A stretch of 64,000 bases of DNA. Origin: Ignavibacteria bacterium (GTDB lineage: Bacteria > Bacteroidota > Ignavibacteria > OLB7). The stretch lies in assembly GCA_020635205.1 (NCBI GenBank), contig JACKAE010000002.1, positions 558,001-622,000 of the forward strand. The letters run 5' to 3'. Position 1 is the stretch's first letter. Each line of letters opens with the position of its first letter. Both the position numbers and the translations under genes were made by a program. The notes under the pieces are model-generated. The model did not search any database and was not told the DNA's origin. It was given only the letters and a program-made list of their open reading frames with translations. Positions 44,140 through 53,229 of this stretch are shown here, in pieces.

Positions 44140-44552
44140 AGTGATTACTCCTCTTCTTCAGGTGAACAAAACAGGTTTTCGAATCTTCGCAAACAGATTG
44201 AGTAAGGAATGTAGAACAATCTACTTCGTGACCCTTATTGGTTCATCAAATGATATCTGATTGAGCGTTGAGAAGCAGACCGACTTGGTGAACCTTGGTG
44301 TTCTTTGTGGTAGAAGATCACAAAAACAGAAAGGGTACGATTAGCCAAGTCTGGACACCAGAAGATTTGCTCACCACTCTATATCGTTAGAAGAATGCAA
44401 TATACGGGATGAACTGTTTGTCTAACGTCTCCATACGGCCAACTTTGTCTACAAAGATTTCACAAGCCGTTGCAGTTGTCTAATATAGATAGTCCGATAT
44501 TTGTTGCAACGAATATTTCTCCATTCACAATTATGTTTTTCGGGAGGTCTCA
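44140..44552. other. gap between the VWA gene and the YceI gene
   Basis: About 410 bases with no credible gene. Around 44285-44315 is the phrase CTTGGTGAACCTTGGTG, related (inverted) to the inverted repeat near 15165-15190. The last ~100 bases are A/T-rich and likely hold the promoter of the YceI gene (for example TAATATAGAT near 44482). Confidence 0.5.
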
Positions 44553-45194
44553 ATGAACAAGAACACTCTTCTTTCCATGATGCTTACAGTAGTGATATTG
44601 CCAGTCTTGATCGGCTGTGGTGATGTTGGTGATGCGTCGAAGGCAAAGACCGGCGATGCTGTTGAAGTAAAAGAGGGGGCTGGTGGCACATACGACATCG
44701 ATGTGGCTGGTAGTACTCTTAGCTGGAAAGCTGCGAAAGTAACGAAAGCGCACGACGGTGGATTCAAGACATTCAGCGGAACAGTCTCGGTTGATAAGGG
44801 TGAAGTCAACAATGTGTCAATCACGATCGACGCCGCTTCAATATTCAGCGATACGGAGAAGCTGGATGGTCACTTAAAGAGTGCAGACTTCTTTGAAGTA
44901 GAGAAGTATCCTACAGCAAAGTTCGAGGCGAGCGACTTCAAGAAGGCAGATACTGCTGGATTTACGCACATGGTAACCGGAAATCTGACGATCAAAGAGA
45001 CGACACACGGCGTCACATTCCCAGCTACTATCTCTGTTACTGCAGATGCTATCACAGCGAAGGCCGACTTCATCATCGACCGACAGAATTGGGGAATTAC
45101 ATATCCGGGCATGCCAGACGACTTAATCAACGATGACGTTCGGATTATCTTCGATGTGAAGGCTCCAATCACCAAAACCGAAGGGACGAAATAA
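44553..45194 (+). CDS. YceI-family lipoprotein
   Basis: 213 residues. A lipoprotein signal ends at Cys22 (TVVILPVLIGC). The rest is the YceI lipocalin-like barrel: YDIDVAGSTLSWKAAKV, FSGTVSVDKGEV, SADFFEVEKYPTAKFEASDF, VTGNLTIKETTHGVTFP and the C-terminal KADFIIDRQNWGI. Family members bind isoprenoid quinone-like lipids in the periplasm. A strong ribosome site (GGGAGG six bases before the ATG) sets the start. A hairpin terminator lies about 50 bases after the stop. Its ligand here may be a quinone or carotenoid, by family only. Confidence 0.95.
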   Translation: MNKNTLLSMMLTVVILPVLIGCGDVGDASKAKTGDAVEVKEGAGGTYDIDVAGSTLSWKAAKVTKAHDGGFKTFSGTVSVDKGEVNNVSITIDAASIFSDTEKLDGHLKSADFFEVEKYPTAKFEASDFKKADTAGFTHMVTGNLTIKETTHGVTFPATISVTADAITAKADFIIDRQNWGITYPGMPDDLINDDVRIIFDVKAPITKTEGTK

Positions 45195-45239
45195 CTCTCT
45201 GAGAAGAGTGTTGAGATCAACCACGCCCGATTTCAGGTG

Positions 45240-45280
45240 AAGGCCACTGAGATGCTTACGGCAATCAGTGGCCTTCTTAT
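45240..45280 (+). terminator. hairpin terminator after the YceI gene
   Basis: AAGGCCACTGA pairs with TCAGTGGCCTT (11 bp) around a ~13-base loop; a short T-rich stretch (CTTATATT) follows. It lies about 45 bases after the stop codon and directly before the PAP2 gene. Confidence 0.7.
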
Positions 45281-45291
45281 ATTCGTTCGGT

Positions 45292-46017
45292 ATGGATCAG
45301 AACAACTCTATTCGCTCGTTCGGACATCGGTTAATTAGTCGCCGTGAAGGGGAGAGTCGACTTCTTGCCTTGGTGGCGGTTATTGCCATTGGCGTCTGGA
45401 TATTTGCCTTCCTGACGAACTCACTTGGGGGAAAGATTTATGTTGACGATCTCATTGTCAACTGGATATTCCCATCTTATGGAGAGCCGTTCAACAGCAA
45501 AGGTCTCTACGAAGTAGCCAGAGATATTACATCACTTGGCAGCGGGGTAATTCTTACCTTTTTGACTATTACCAACTTCGCCTATATCATTGCCCGTGGA
45601 GATCGTCGTGGGGCTTGGTTCCTCTTCGCGGTTCTTGTTGGAGCTTTAATCCTTACGTTTGGACTGAAGTTCGGTATTGACAGAACACGACCAGACTTTG
45701 CAACCGGAATTATCTATTCAACAACCTCGCCAAGTTTTCCCAGTGGACACAGCCTACTAACAGCCGCAATCTTCCCGGCGTTGGCTACCATCTTTGCCCG
45801 ACGCGAAAGCATTCTCGGAATTCGCCTGATGTTTCTCAGCTTTGCCCTTCTCGTGGCTGTCGCCGTCGGGATTAGCCGCGTTCTTGTTGGGGCGCACTAT
45901 CCGTCTGATGTCATTGCGGGCTGGTCGCTCGGGTTCGCTTGGGTTGCCACCTGTCGGATTGGGTTTAGCTATTATGAGAGAAAGGTGTTGCGGGGAGGAG
46001 ATTATAATAGCATCTAA
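45292..46017 (+). CDS. PAP2-family membrane phosphatase
   Basis: About 241 residues with six hydrophobic helices. The three-part acid phosphatase signature is complete: KFGIDRTRPDF (K-x6-RP), PSFPSGH and SRVLVGAHYPSDVIAG (SR-x5-H-x3-D). Members remove phosphate from phosphatidic acid, phosphatidylglycerol phosphate or undecaprenyl pyrophosphate on the outer face of the inner membrane. The substrate cannot be told apart here. The ATG was preferred to a GTG eight codons earlier, because the GTG lies within the terminator hairpin of the preceding gene. Confidence 0.93.
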   Translation: MDQNNSIRSFGHRLISRREGESRLLALVAVIAIGVWIFAFLTNSLGGKIYVDDLIVNWIFPSYGEPFNSKGLYEVARDITSLGSGVILTFLTITNFAYIIARGDRRGAWFLFAVLVGALILTFGLKFGIDRTRPDFATGIIYSTTSPSFPSGHSLLTAAIFPALATIFARRESILGIRLMFLSFALLVAVAVGISRVLVGAHYPSDVIAGWSLGFAWVATCRIGFSYYERKVLRGGDYNSI

Positions 46018-46235
46018 CACAAAATTGTTTGGAGTGAAGGCGACCCTGCGTTGGTTCGGAACTATCGACTATCATCCGAATTGGTTTGAAGGGGTCGTGC
46101 TCCACTTACATTAGGATGATGTGGCGGGGAGGTGAGTCAATCGTTCCAGAATGATTGCGAAGAGCAGGTGGTAGTTGAACGGGAAGCTATTCGGCGAGAA
46201 TATCTACGTAACATGTAAACGACGAGAGGGGAAAC

Positions 46236-47591
46236 ATGGAATTCAATAGCATCAACCCATACAGTGGAGAAGTTGTAGCCACATATCCAGCACAATCGAC
46301 TGAAGGGGTGCAGGCTATTCTGCAACGGAGTCGAGAGGCATTCGAGGTGTGGCGGTTAGTTCCTTTAGAAGAACGCTGCGCTCTTATGCGGGAGGTTGCC
46401 AACATTTTGCGGGGAGGAGTTGAGGAGTATGGACGGGTGATAACATTGGAAATGGGAAAACCAATTGCTGAGTCACGGGCAGAGGTTGCTAAGTGTGCTT
46501 TAGTTTGCGACTATTATGCCGATAGAGCACCTGAATTTCTGAAGCCTGAAGTGATTGAAACCAGTGCGGCAGAAAGCTATGTTCGGTTCGATCCTATCGG
46601 TTCGGTTCTTGCCATCATGCCTTGGAACTTTCCGTTTTGGCAAGTCTTTCGCTTTGCTGCACCGACGTTGATCGCTGGTAATACGGGGCTGTTGAAACAT
46701 GCACCAAACGTTTTTGGCTCTGCCATAACTATCGAAGATATATTCCGCAAAGCTGGGTTCCCTGAAGGAGTCTTTCAAAATTTAATTCTCCACCACGATG
46801 CAATCGAGAGTGTTGTTGCGCACAAACATGTGAAGGCTGTAACGCTTACTGGAAGTGAAAGAGCTGGGGTTGCCGTTGCGCAGATGGCCGGGAAGTATCT
46901 GAAGAAATCTGTATTGGAGTTGGGAGGGAGCAATGCCTTTATTGTCTGGGATGACGCCGATATTGATGCTGCTGTGCAGACTGGGGTTGCAGCCAGAATG
47001 TTGAACACAGGACAGAGTTGTATTGCGGCCAAGCGTTTTATCATAGTTGAGAAAGTCTACGATGAATATGTCTCCAAGTTCACTCAGGCCGTTGAGGATC
47101 TAATAGCTGGCGACCCTCTGGAGGAGGGAACGCAGGTTGGCCCCTTAGCTCGGCACGATTTGGCCGATCAGCTTCACAGGCAGATAGAGGAGTCGATAAA
47201 GCTCGGGGCAATACTTCATTCAGGTGGTGGACAGCGAGGAGCGTTCCATGAGCCGACAATTCTTGGCGAGGTTACGCCAGAGATGCCTGCATTTAACCAA
47301 GAGACATTCGGTCCGTTGGCCGCTATGATCCGAGCAAAGGATGCGGAGCACGCATTTGCTTTGGCGGAAGATTCTACATACGGACTTGGCGTCACGATCT
47401 GCACAACGGATATTGAGATGGCGCGAGTTTATGTAGAGAAATCAAGTGATGGAGCAGTTTTCATCAACGAAGGAGTAAAGTCTGATCCTCGACTTCCCTT
47501 CGGTGGCACAAAGTGCTCCGGTTACGGACGTGAGCTGGCAAAAGAGGGTATTGTAGAATTCGTAAACACGAAGACAGTCTACGTGAAGTAG
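46236..47591 (+). CDS. aldehyde dehydrogenase, succinate-semialdehyde dehydrogenase-like
   Basis: 451 residues of the NAD(P)-dependent aldehyde dehydrogenase superfamily. Hallmarks: IMPWNFPFWQVFRF (substrate entry), the general base Glu in LELGGSNAFIV, the nucleophile Cys in NTGQSCIAAKRF, and FNQETFGPLAAMI. The short N-terminus (MEFNSINPYSGEVVATYPA) and DPIGSVLAIMPWNFP are typical of the bacterial succinate-semialdehyde dehydrogenase Sad/GabD group, which oxidises succinate semialdehyde to succinate. A ribosome site (GAGGGG six bases before the ATG) supports the start. No GABA transaminase gene is nearby. Other short-chain aldehydes are possible substrates. Confidence 0.9.
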   Translation: MEFNSINPYSGEVVATYPAQSTEGVQAILQRSREAFEVWRLVPLEERCALMREVANILRGGVEEYGRVITLEMGKPIAESRAEVAKCALVCDYYADRAPEFLKPEVIETSAAESYVRFDPIGSVLAIMPWNFPFWQVFRFAAPTLIAGNTGLLKHAPNVFGSAITIEDIFRKAGFPEGVFQNLILHHDAIESVVAHKHVKAVTLTGSERAGVAVAQMAGKYLKKSVLELGGSNAFIVWDDADIDAAVQTGVAARMLNTGQSCIAAKRFIIVEKVYDEYVSKFTQAVEDLIAGDPLEEGTQVGPLARHDLADQLHRQIEESIKLGAILHSGGGQRGAFHEPTILGEVTPEMPAFNQETFGPLAAMIRAKDAEHAFALAEDSTYGLGVTICTTDIEMARVYVEKSSDGAVFINEGVKSDPRLPFGGTKCSGYGRELAKEGIVEFVNTKTVYVK

Positions 47592-47701
47592 AAGTGGTGA
47601 GGTCTGTGAAAACCCTGATCCGTGTCATCAGTCTACCATCGCCAAATAGGGATGATTGCTCGATGAAATAGTACGCGGGTATATAGTTACCGTTGTTTTC
47701 G

Positions 47702-49258
47702 CTACAGTTGTTTGGATATCTGATTTGCCACTCGCACACCATCCAGCGCAGCCGAAACAATTCCACCTGCGTAGCCCCCACCCTCTCCACAGGGGAAAAG
47801 GTTGGGAACCTGTGGGTGTTGTAGGGTGGCGTTATCGCGTGGGATTTTTACGGGCGAACTTGTTCGAGACTCGATTGCAACCAGAAGTGCCTCTTCCGTG
47901 AGATACCCTCGCATCTTCTTCCCAAATTGCTTCAAGCCAGATTGCAGTCGGAAGGCAATGCGCTCCGGTAGAAGTTCGTGCAGTGGGGCAGAGGTTACAC
48001 CCGGATTGTAGCTTGTGGATGGAAGTGTAGCCGACATCTCTCCATTGATGAAGTCTGTCATCCGTTGTGCCGGTGCTTTCTGCATTCCTCCTCCCGCCTG
48101 TGCCGTCATTACTTCCAACGCCTTCTGAAAGCGCATTCCGGCAAGTGCCCCCCCACCATCAAAGTCGGCAATATCTTCTGGCTCGATGTTGACGATGATA
48201 CCAGAATTTGCAAAAGGGGAATCACGACGGGAAAGACTCATTCCGTTGACCACTACTTCATCATCTTCTGTTGCTGCCGGAACGATAAAGCCTCCGGGGC
48301 ACATGCAGAAGGAGAAGACGCCCCGTTCTTTTACTGTTGCGGCCAAGCGGTATCGGGCTGCTGGCAAGCCTTCTGGGCGAGTCTCGGTATGGTACTGAAT
48401 GCGGTCGATCAAAGGTTGAGGATGCTCCAGCCGAACTCCAACCGCAAAGGGTTTGCTCTCGATAAGAATGTTTTGTTTGTCGAGTAATCGAAATATGTCC
48501 CGTGCAGAGTGGCCTGTTGCAAGGATAACGCTCTCACCTAAGAACTCTTCGCCACGTGCTGTGCGAACACCTCGGGCTGCTCTTGCTTGGTCGAGCACAA
48601 TCTCTTCTACCCGTTGCTCAAAGTGAATTTCTCCCCCCGCGTTGAGGATGCTCTCCCGGAGTGCTGCCACTACTTTCGGCAATTTGTTCGAACCGATGTG
48701 GGGATGTGCGTCGGTTAAGATGGCAGGCGTTGCTCCGTGTGCTACAAGGGTTCGGTAGATGTAGCCAACATCACCACGTTTTGTGGAGCGTGTGTAGAGT
48801 TTTCCGTCAGAGTATGTGCCAGCACCTCCTTCGCCAAAGCAGTAGTTGCTGTCTGGGTTTACCTTTCCAAGTTTCTGCACAGCAGCCAAATCGCGACGCC
48901 GTGCTTGAACATCTTTTCCACGCTCGAGAATGATTGGCCGGATTCCCTCCTCAATCAACCGGAGAGCAGCAAACATGCCGGCTGGTCCCGCACCCACAAT
49001 CACACACCTTTTGGTTCCCTGCACTTCTGGGTAGTCTGGAACTATCAGTTCTTCTTCAGGCATTGGCTCCCCGACCCACACTTCCAGTTGAAGCCGCAGA
49101 ACTACAGGACGTTGCCGGGCATCGATTGACTTGCGCAGCAGTCGTATGCCAGTAATGTCTCCTTCCGGAACTCCAAGTTCACGCCCACTGCTTTGTAGCA
49201 GAAGCTCCATCTCCTCTGCGCGATCTGGTGCAACCACTATCTCGATCGTTTTTACCAT
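47702..49258 (-). CDS. FAD-dependent oxidoreductase (COG2509-like)
   Basis: 518 residues. An N-terminal ferredoxin-like ~80-residue domain (ITGIRLLRKSIDARQ) precedes the FAD domain with the dinucleotide fold CVIVGAGPAGMFAALRL. The signatures of the uncharacterised dehydrogenase group COG2509 follow: NPDSNYCFGEGGAGTYSDGK in part, LTDAHPHIGSNKLP, SVILATGHSARD, FSFCMCPGGFIVPA and LFPCGEGGGYAGGIVSAALDG. The group is found in anaerobes and some aerobes with an unknown reaction. Its gene converges on the aldehyde dehydrogenase gene 110 bases away. There is no clear partner. Confidence 0.92.
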   Translation of the reverse strand: MVKTIEIVVAPDRAEEMELLLQSSGRELGVPEGDITGIRLLRKSIDARQRPVVLRLQLEVWVGEPMPEEELIVPDYPEVQGTKRCVIVGAGPAGMFAALRLIEEGIRPIILERGKDVQARRRDLAAVQKLGKVNPDSNYCFGEGGAGTYSDGKLYTRSTKRGDVGYIYRTLVAHGATPAILTDAHPHIGSNKLPKVVAALRESILNAGGEIHFEQRVEEIVLDQARAARGVRTARGEEFLGESVILATGHSARDIFRLLDKQNILIESKPFAVGVRLEHPQPLIDRIQYHTETRPEGLPAARYRLAATVKERGVFSFCMCPGGFIVPAATEDDEVVVNGMSLSRRDSPFANSGIIVNIEPEDIADFDGGGALAGMRFQKALEVMTAQAGGGMQKAPAQRMTDFINGEMSATLPSTSYNPGVTSAPLHELLPERIAFRLQSGLKQFGKKMRGYLTEEALLVAIESRTSSPVKIPRDNATLQHPQVPNLFPCGEGGGYAGGIVSAALDGVRVANQISKQL

Positions 49259-49541
49259 ATAGTTAATCTACTTTTTTCTTCCCTCACATTTTGTCGGGAA
49301 CCGTGAACGGAGCAATGTCTCCAATTTGTCTGTCTGGAAGATGTAGCCCATGCTCTGAAGACTGAACAACGGATTGAAAGAGAGCTGGAACGATTGAAAA
49401 CAGAATGAAGCATTCGTTCTACACGTGGAACTAAACCAGATGAAAAACGCTCTGTCGCACCCGGCGTTCAGAATTCGGAAGCAGAGGGTGAGGATAATTG
49501 GAGCGTAAAAATTTTTACCGTAGCTATTGAGGATGAAGATT

Positions 49542-50363
49542 ATGAAAACAATGTTTGGAATGAAAAATGTAGCTCTTGCCCTGACGCTGCTTCTCGCAAC
49601 CACTGGCACACTCCTTGCTCAGGGTGGAGGGAAGGATCACAAAAGGGGTGGAGATAAGGGGCAGCGGATAGGGAAGGCTCTTGAAGGATTGGAGCTAACC
49701 GATGCGCAGAAGGCACAAATTGAGCAACTACGCAATGAGTTTAAGGCGGAAAACGAGGGAATCCTTGCTGAAATGAAGGAGCTTCGTGAGCAGATGCGGA
49801 CACAACTCCAGAGTGGCGATAAAGATGGGGCAGAGAAGACTGGCGAGTTGATGAAAGCAAAGGGAGCAACGTTAAAAGAGAAGGCACAAGAGCTGCAGCA
49901 GGATATTAACATGATTCTGACCGATGAACAGCGTGCGAAGGCTGCTGAAATGAAGAGGAACGCGAAAGAACATCGGGTCGAAACCCGGGAGCGCAGAGAG
50001 GAATTCAGAGCAGAAATGGATCTGACCGAGGATCAAAAGGGGGAGATCGAAGCGATCCGCAAAGACTTTAAAGCAGAGAATGAGGGAACAATTGAGAAGA
50101 TGAAGGATCTGCGCGAACAGATGCGCGAACAAGCAAAGAGTGGAGATAAGGAGGGGGCGGCAAAAACTCGTGAGGAGATGAAGAAACTGCGCGAGGAGTT
50201 AAAGGATGAACGCAAAGAGATGCAACAAGAGATCGGTGCTCTCCTAACTGATGAGCAGAAGGCAACGCTCAAGGAGCACAAGGAAGATGTGAAAGAGCAC
50301 CGTGATGAACATAAAGAGAAGAGAGGGAAGGGACGCGCCAAGAGGGGAAAGAGGAGCAAGTAG
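49542..50363 (+). CDS. Spy/CpxP-like periplasmic protein with two repeats
   Basis: About 273 residues. A signal peptide (VALALTLLLATTGTLLAQ) is followed by two copies of a ~95-residue helical unit: LTDAQKAQIEQLRNEFKAENEG... and LTEDQKGEIEAIRKDFKAENEG..., each ending ILTDEQRAKAAEMK or LLTDEQKATLKEHK. The LTxxQ start of each helix is the Spy/CpxP signature of periplasmic chaperones and envelope-stress sensors; here the unit is doubled. The tail is very basic (KEKRGKGRAKRGKRSK), perhaps for binding nucleic acid or cell wall. GAGG nine bases before the ATG at 49542 sets the start. An intrinsic terminator follows. Metal binding or chaperone activity is not shown. Confidence 0.85.
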   Translation: MKTMFGMKNVALALTLLLATTGTLLAQGGGKDHKRGGDKGQRIGKALEGLELTDAQKAQIEQLRNEFKAENEGILAEMKELREQMRTQLQSGDKDGAEKTGELMKAKGATLKEKAQELQQDINMILTDEQRAKAAEMKRNAKEHRVETRERREEFRAEMDLTEDQKGEIEAIRKDFKAENEGTIEKMKDLREQMREQAKSGDKEGAAKTREEMKKLREELKDERKEMQQEIGALLTDEQKATLKEHKEDVKEHRDEHKEKRGKGRAKRGKRSK

Positions 50364-50407
50364 TGGTGCGTCCAGTCGGATGAACACAAGTGGTTCTGGA
50401 ACTGAAA

Positions 50408-50446
50408 AGAAAGCCTCGTCGACGATATGTTGGCGGGGCTTTTTAT
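50408..50446 (+). terminator. intrinsic terminator after the Spy-like gene
   Basis: AAGCCTCGTC (50411-50420) pairs with GGCGGGGCTT (50432-50441), including wobble pairs, followed by TTTTTATTT. It lies about 45 bases after the stop codon. Confidence 0.85.
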
Positions 50447-50580
50447 TTGGGATTTTTGATTGGGACAATTCGGTAAAGTGTAGTGCTTGGCAACCTGTTC
50501 AAGCCATCACCTTTTCCTGACTTCCAATCCCCAAACGTCTTTTCACCTTCTCTTCTATCGTGACTTACTATTATTGGCTT

Positions 50581-51432
50581 ATGCTAAATGAATCGGATCC
50601 GCAGTCGATACTTCAACTGAATTCACCAATTACGTTGACCAACGTCATTCAGGATGTTGCTAACCTGACAGCGTGTGATGTTATCGGCGACATTCACGGT
50701 TGTTACGAAGAGTTGGTGGACTTGCTTAGGCTTCTCGGACATAGCGATTTGCTCAGGAGAGACCTTCCTATCGCTTCACCAGATGCGCCTCCACTTCTTC
50801 TTTTTGTCGGCGATATTGTCGACAGGGGGGATCGGATCATGGATTCGCTTCGCTTAGTTCACGACCTCTGTACGAAAGGATATGCCCGGATGGTCTTCGG
50901 CAACCACGATTATCGCTTCTTCCGTTGGCTTCAAGGGGATGACGTGAAAATTGCCCACGGACTTGAACAAACTATTGCTGAGTTCAACCAGATGCCCTCC
51001 GAGCAACGTGAGGTTTGGCGAACTCAACTTCTTACGTTCTTTGAGTCCCTGCCGTATGCTATTCGATTTGATAGCGGGAGGGGAATTGTTGTCCACGCGG
51101 CTTGGCGCCCACGGATGAAAGAGGAGATCGATCTGCGGCGTGTGCGCTACTATGCGATATATGGTCCTACAACGGGAGATCTTACTCCGCAAGGTTTTCC
51201 TGAGCGAGTTGATTGGGCAAGCACATACAAAGGACCTGAGTTCGCAATCTTCGGACACCAAGTCTACTTGCGACCGTACAACACTCCCTATGCTGTCGGG
51301 ATCGATACAGGGTGCGTTTTCGGAGGAGGTCTTACTGCACTTCGCTATCCCTCTCGGGAACTTGTGAGCGTTAAGAGCCGAAGTGCCCGAGCTGCATACA
51401 ACGGACCGATGCTCGACCCGAACGGAGATTAA
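50581..51432 (+). CDS. PPP-type metallophosphatase (PrpE/ApaH-like)
   Basis: About 283 residues. The calcineurin-like core has the three metal motifs GDIHGCYEEL, GDIVDRG and GNHDYRF, then the later His ligands in GIVVHAAW and FGHQVY. The layout matches bacterial Ser/Thr phosphatases and diadenosine tetraphosphatases of the PrpE branch. Substrate may be phosphoprotein or Ap4A-type nucleotides. The ATG at 50581 follows a GTG at 50560 that would add seven residues; neither has a strong ribosome site. Its stop overlaps by four bases that of the converging GIDE gene. Confidence 0.88.
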   Translation: MLNESDPQSILQLNSPITLTNVIQDVANLTACDVIGDIHGCYEELVDLLRLLGHSDLLRRDLPIASPDAPPLLLFVGDIVDRGDRIMDSLRLVHDLCTKGYARMVFGNHDYRFFRWLQGDDVKIAHGLEQTIAEFNQMPSEQREVWRTQLLTFFESLPYAIRFDSGRGIVVHAAWRPRMKEEIDLRRVRYYAIYGPTTGDLTPQGFPERVDWASTYKGPEFAIFGHQVYLRPYNTPYAVGIDTGCVFGGGLTALRYPSRELVSVKSRSARAAYNGPMLDPNGD

Positions 51433-52238
51433 CCGAAAGCTCCAGCAATTGCTGCAAATATCAACCCGGAGCCAACTCCAATAAGTCCGAAGCCGATCCA
51501 CTGCTTAACTTTTGCTGAAGTCTCCAAGCCTTTTACAATCTCTTCCTCCGAGCGGATTGATACGATAAAAGGTTTTCCTTTCTCAAGTGGCTTCCGGAAG
51601 GCGAGAATCCCACCGTCACGGTCGTTAGCTTCGCCGATAACGTATAGCCGTTCGCCAACTGGGAGTATCTCTTCGTGATAGCGGTAACCAGTGACTCTTC
51701 TTCCATGGTTTGGCGAAAGTGACATCGTGAAGCTGCCGAACGAAATTGTTCCCAGCCCATTCTGAGCCGGTTCATGCCGATCCACCACTTTTCTCCCCTC
51801 AATCTTTGCCCCATCAGGATCGACCATGATGCTTCCACTCTCATCTCGCACAGAAAATGGGATTGACTGTGTGTTGTTTGCCACGTTGTTCGATCCTGTT
51901 CGGGTTCGAGTAACACTGTTGCCGTTGGCATCAGTTTCTGTGTAGGTCTCTTCGTACAATTCCTCTACTCGCATTGAATACCAGAGGCAAGGCTGATTGG
52001 ATAGTTCACCGGTTAACGGCTTCTCTGACTCACCAATCCCCTTAACTTCGGCAAGTTGAGAGAAACCTCCCGGACCAATTTCCGATGCAACTGCCTGCTG
52101 AAGTTCCGTTAGTTCAGTTGCTTGGGAAGTCTGCGTTACTTTTACTTCGAGCAATTTGTCTTCGGACTTTCCTTTGAGGAAGAGAAGAAGAGCACCAATT
52201 CCTATGAGGATTGCACCTATAACGATGGCGATAATCAT
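51429..52238 (-). CDS. GIDE/MULAN-domain membrane protein
   Basis: 269 residues. An N-terminal membrane helix (IIAIVIGAILIGIGALLLFL), a ~190-residue domain outside the membrane, and a C-terminal helix (WIGFGLIGVGSGLIFAAIAG). The middle matches the GIDE domain of mitochondrial MULAN-type E3 ligases: LAEVKGIGESEKPLTGELSNQPCLWYSMRVEE, FSVRDESGSIMVDPDGA, RVTGYRYHEEILPVGERLYVIGEA. No RING finger is present, as in other bacterial members, so ubiquitin-ligase activity is not expected. The ATG at 52238 starts at the helix; a long reading frame before it looks non-coding. Bacterial role unknown. Confidence 0.85.
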   Translation of the reverse strand: MIIAIVIGAILIGIGALLLFLKGKSEDKLLEVKVTQTSQATELTELQQAVASEIGPGGFSQLAEVKGIGESEKPLTGELSNQPCLWYSMRVEELYEETYTETDANGNSVTRTRTGSNNVANNTQSIPFSVRDESGSIMVDPDGAKIEGRKVVDRHEPAQNGLGTISFGSFTMSLSPNHGRRVTGYRYHEEILPVGERLYVIGEANDRDGGILAFRKPLEKGKPFIVSIRSEEEIVKGLETSAKVKQWIGFGLIGVGSGLIFAAIAGAFG

Positions 52239-52365
52239 GGCAGTTGACAGATTGTGGTCGGAATATCTATGTGGGGGAAGAATACGGAGATTCGCTGATG
52301 CAGCACAAGTGGGGCGGAAAGAGAAGGTCAGATTGTTTGCACAGGAGAGACTACTTGATAGAAAA

Positions 52366-53106
52366 TCAAAGGAGCGTCCGCAGATCGTTGACTTTGAGTG
52401 GTCCCCCAAGCGTCTGAAATGCTTCACCATATTTCCCACCTACCATAAACCCCCAACGACGCATTCGGGCGATGATATACTCCATAAAATCATGGCTGGA
52501 GATAAAGGTCTGCGGTTCGTTTGCATCTTCAGTGGAAGCCTGTCCCGGCATTGAGAACTGAGAACTGTATGCTGCTATAGCCTCTATTTTCTTCTCAAAT
52601 TGCTGACTGATGTCGACAATCAAATCAGGTTCAAACTCCCACGAGTGAGCGTACATCAGGAGAAGTTCTGGTCGGTGTGGCTCCTGTGGGGTTCCATTAA
52701 ACGTGCTCTCCACGGCGGTTAGTCCGCTGTTGAACCATGCTTCGCGAACAAGTCTGTGTCCGTTCTCGTGGTCGGGGTGGCGGTCGTGTTGCGAAGGGAA
52801 GAGGAGTATGCGTGGCCTGAAGTGGCGGAGAGCTTGTACCACGTGAAGAACATTCTCTTCAGTAATTCTAATGTCTCCGTCGGGGATGCCGAGATTCCAT
52901 CGATTTGCTTCGTCAAGTCCCATTGCCCTGTTTGCCTGGCGAGTCTCCTCTGCACGAAGTTCACCCGAACCCCGTGTTCCCCGCTCCCCCCGAGTTAAAT
53001 CACATATTGCGACTGTTCCCCCGAGGTCAACAGTTTTCAACAACGTTCCTGATACGTGAAGTTCAACGTCATCAGGGTGAGCAGCTATGGCGAGAAGATC
53101 GATCAA
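52366..53106 (-). CDS. bshB1: bacillithiol biosynthesis deacetylase BshB1
   Basis: 246 residues of the PIG-L/LmbE zinc deacetylase family. It removes acetyl from GlcNAc-malate in bacillithiol synthesis. Family marks: LLAIAAHPDDVELHVSGTL (zinc ligands His-Asp-Asp), CDLTRGERGTRGSGELRAEE, LGIPDGDI, SQHDRHPDHENGHRLVREAW and the C-terminal HDFMEYIIARMRRWGFMVG...GEAF. Bacteroidota and Chlorobi relatives use bacillithiol or its N-methyl form. The start is a TTG at 53106, immediately downstream of an AATTCAAAA repeat (T-rich on this strand), with an in-frame TGA just before it; the original 5' end may have been replaced by the repeat. bshA and bshC are not in the window. Confidence 0.95.
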   Translation of the reverse strand: MIDLLAIAAHPDDVELHVSGTLLKTVDLGGTVAICDLTRGERGTRGSGELRAEETRQANRAMGLDEANRWNLGIPDGDIRITEENVLHVVQALRHFRPRILLFPSQHDRHPDHENGHRLVREAWFNSGLTAVESTFNGTPQEPHRPELLLMYAHSWEFEPDLIVDISQQFEKKIEAIAAYSSQFSMPGQASTEDANEPQTFISSHDFMEYIIARMRRWGFMVGGKYGEAFQTLGGPLKVNDLRTLL

Positions 53107-53109
53107 GGG

Positions 53110-53147
53110 AATTCAAAATTCAAAAGTAAAAATTCAAAAAGGGGGAC
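53110..53147 (+). repeat. AATTCAAAA-type dispersed repeat, copy 4
   Basis: Full-length form ending AATTCAAAAAGGGGG, with its first base four positions from the bshB1 TTG start. As a minus-strand leader it is T-rich. Confidence 0.85.
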
Positions 53148-53153
53148 TGGTAG

Positions 53154-53174
53154 GCGCACCTCTTCAGGGTGCGC
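53154..53174. repeat. short hairpin with TCTTCAG loop
   Basis: GCGCACC, loop tcttcag, GGTGCGC. Same loop type as the hairpin at 12420. Confidence 0.6.
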
Positions 53175-53192
53175 AACGAGCGAACGAGAAAC

Positions 53193-53229
53193 AATTCAAA
53201 ATTCAAAAGTAAAAATTCAAAAAGGGGAG
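53193..53229 (+). repeat. AATTCAAAA-type dispersed repeat, copy 5
   Basis: Nearly identical to copy 4, 83 bases downstream in the same orientation, ending AATTCAAAAAGGGG. Confidence 0.85.
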
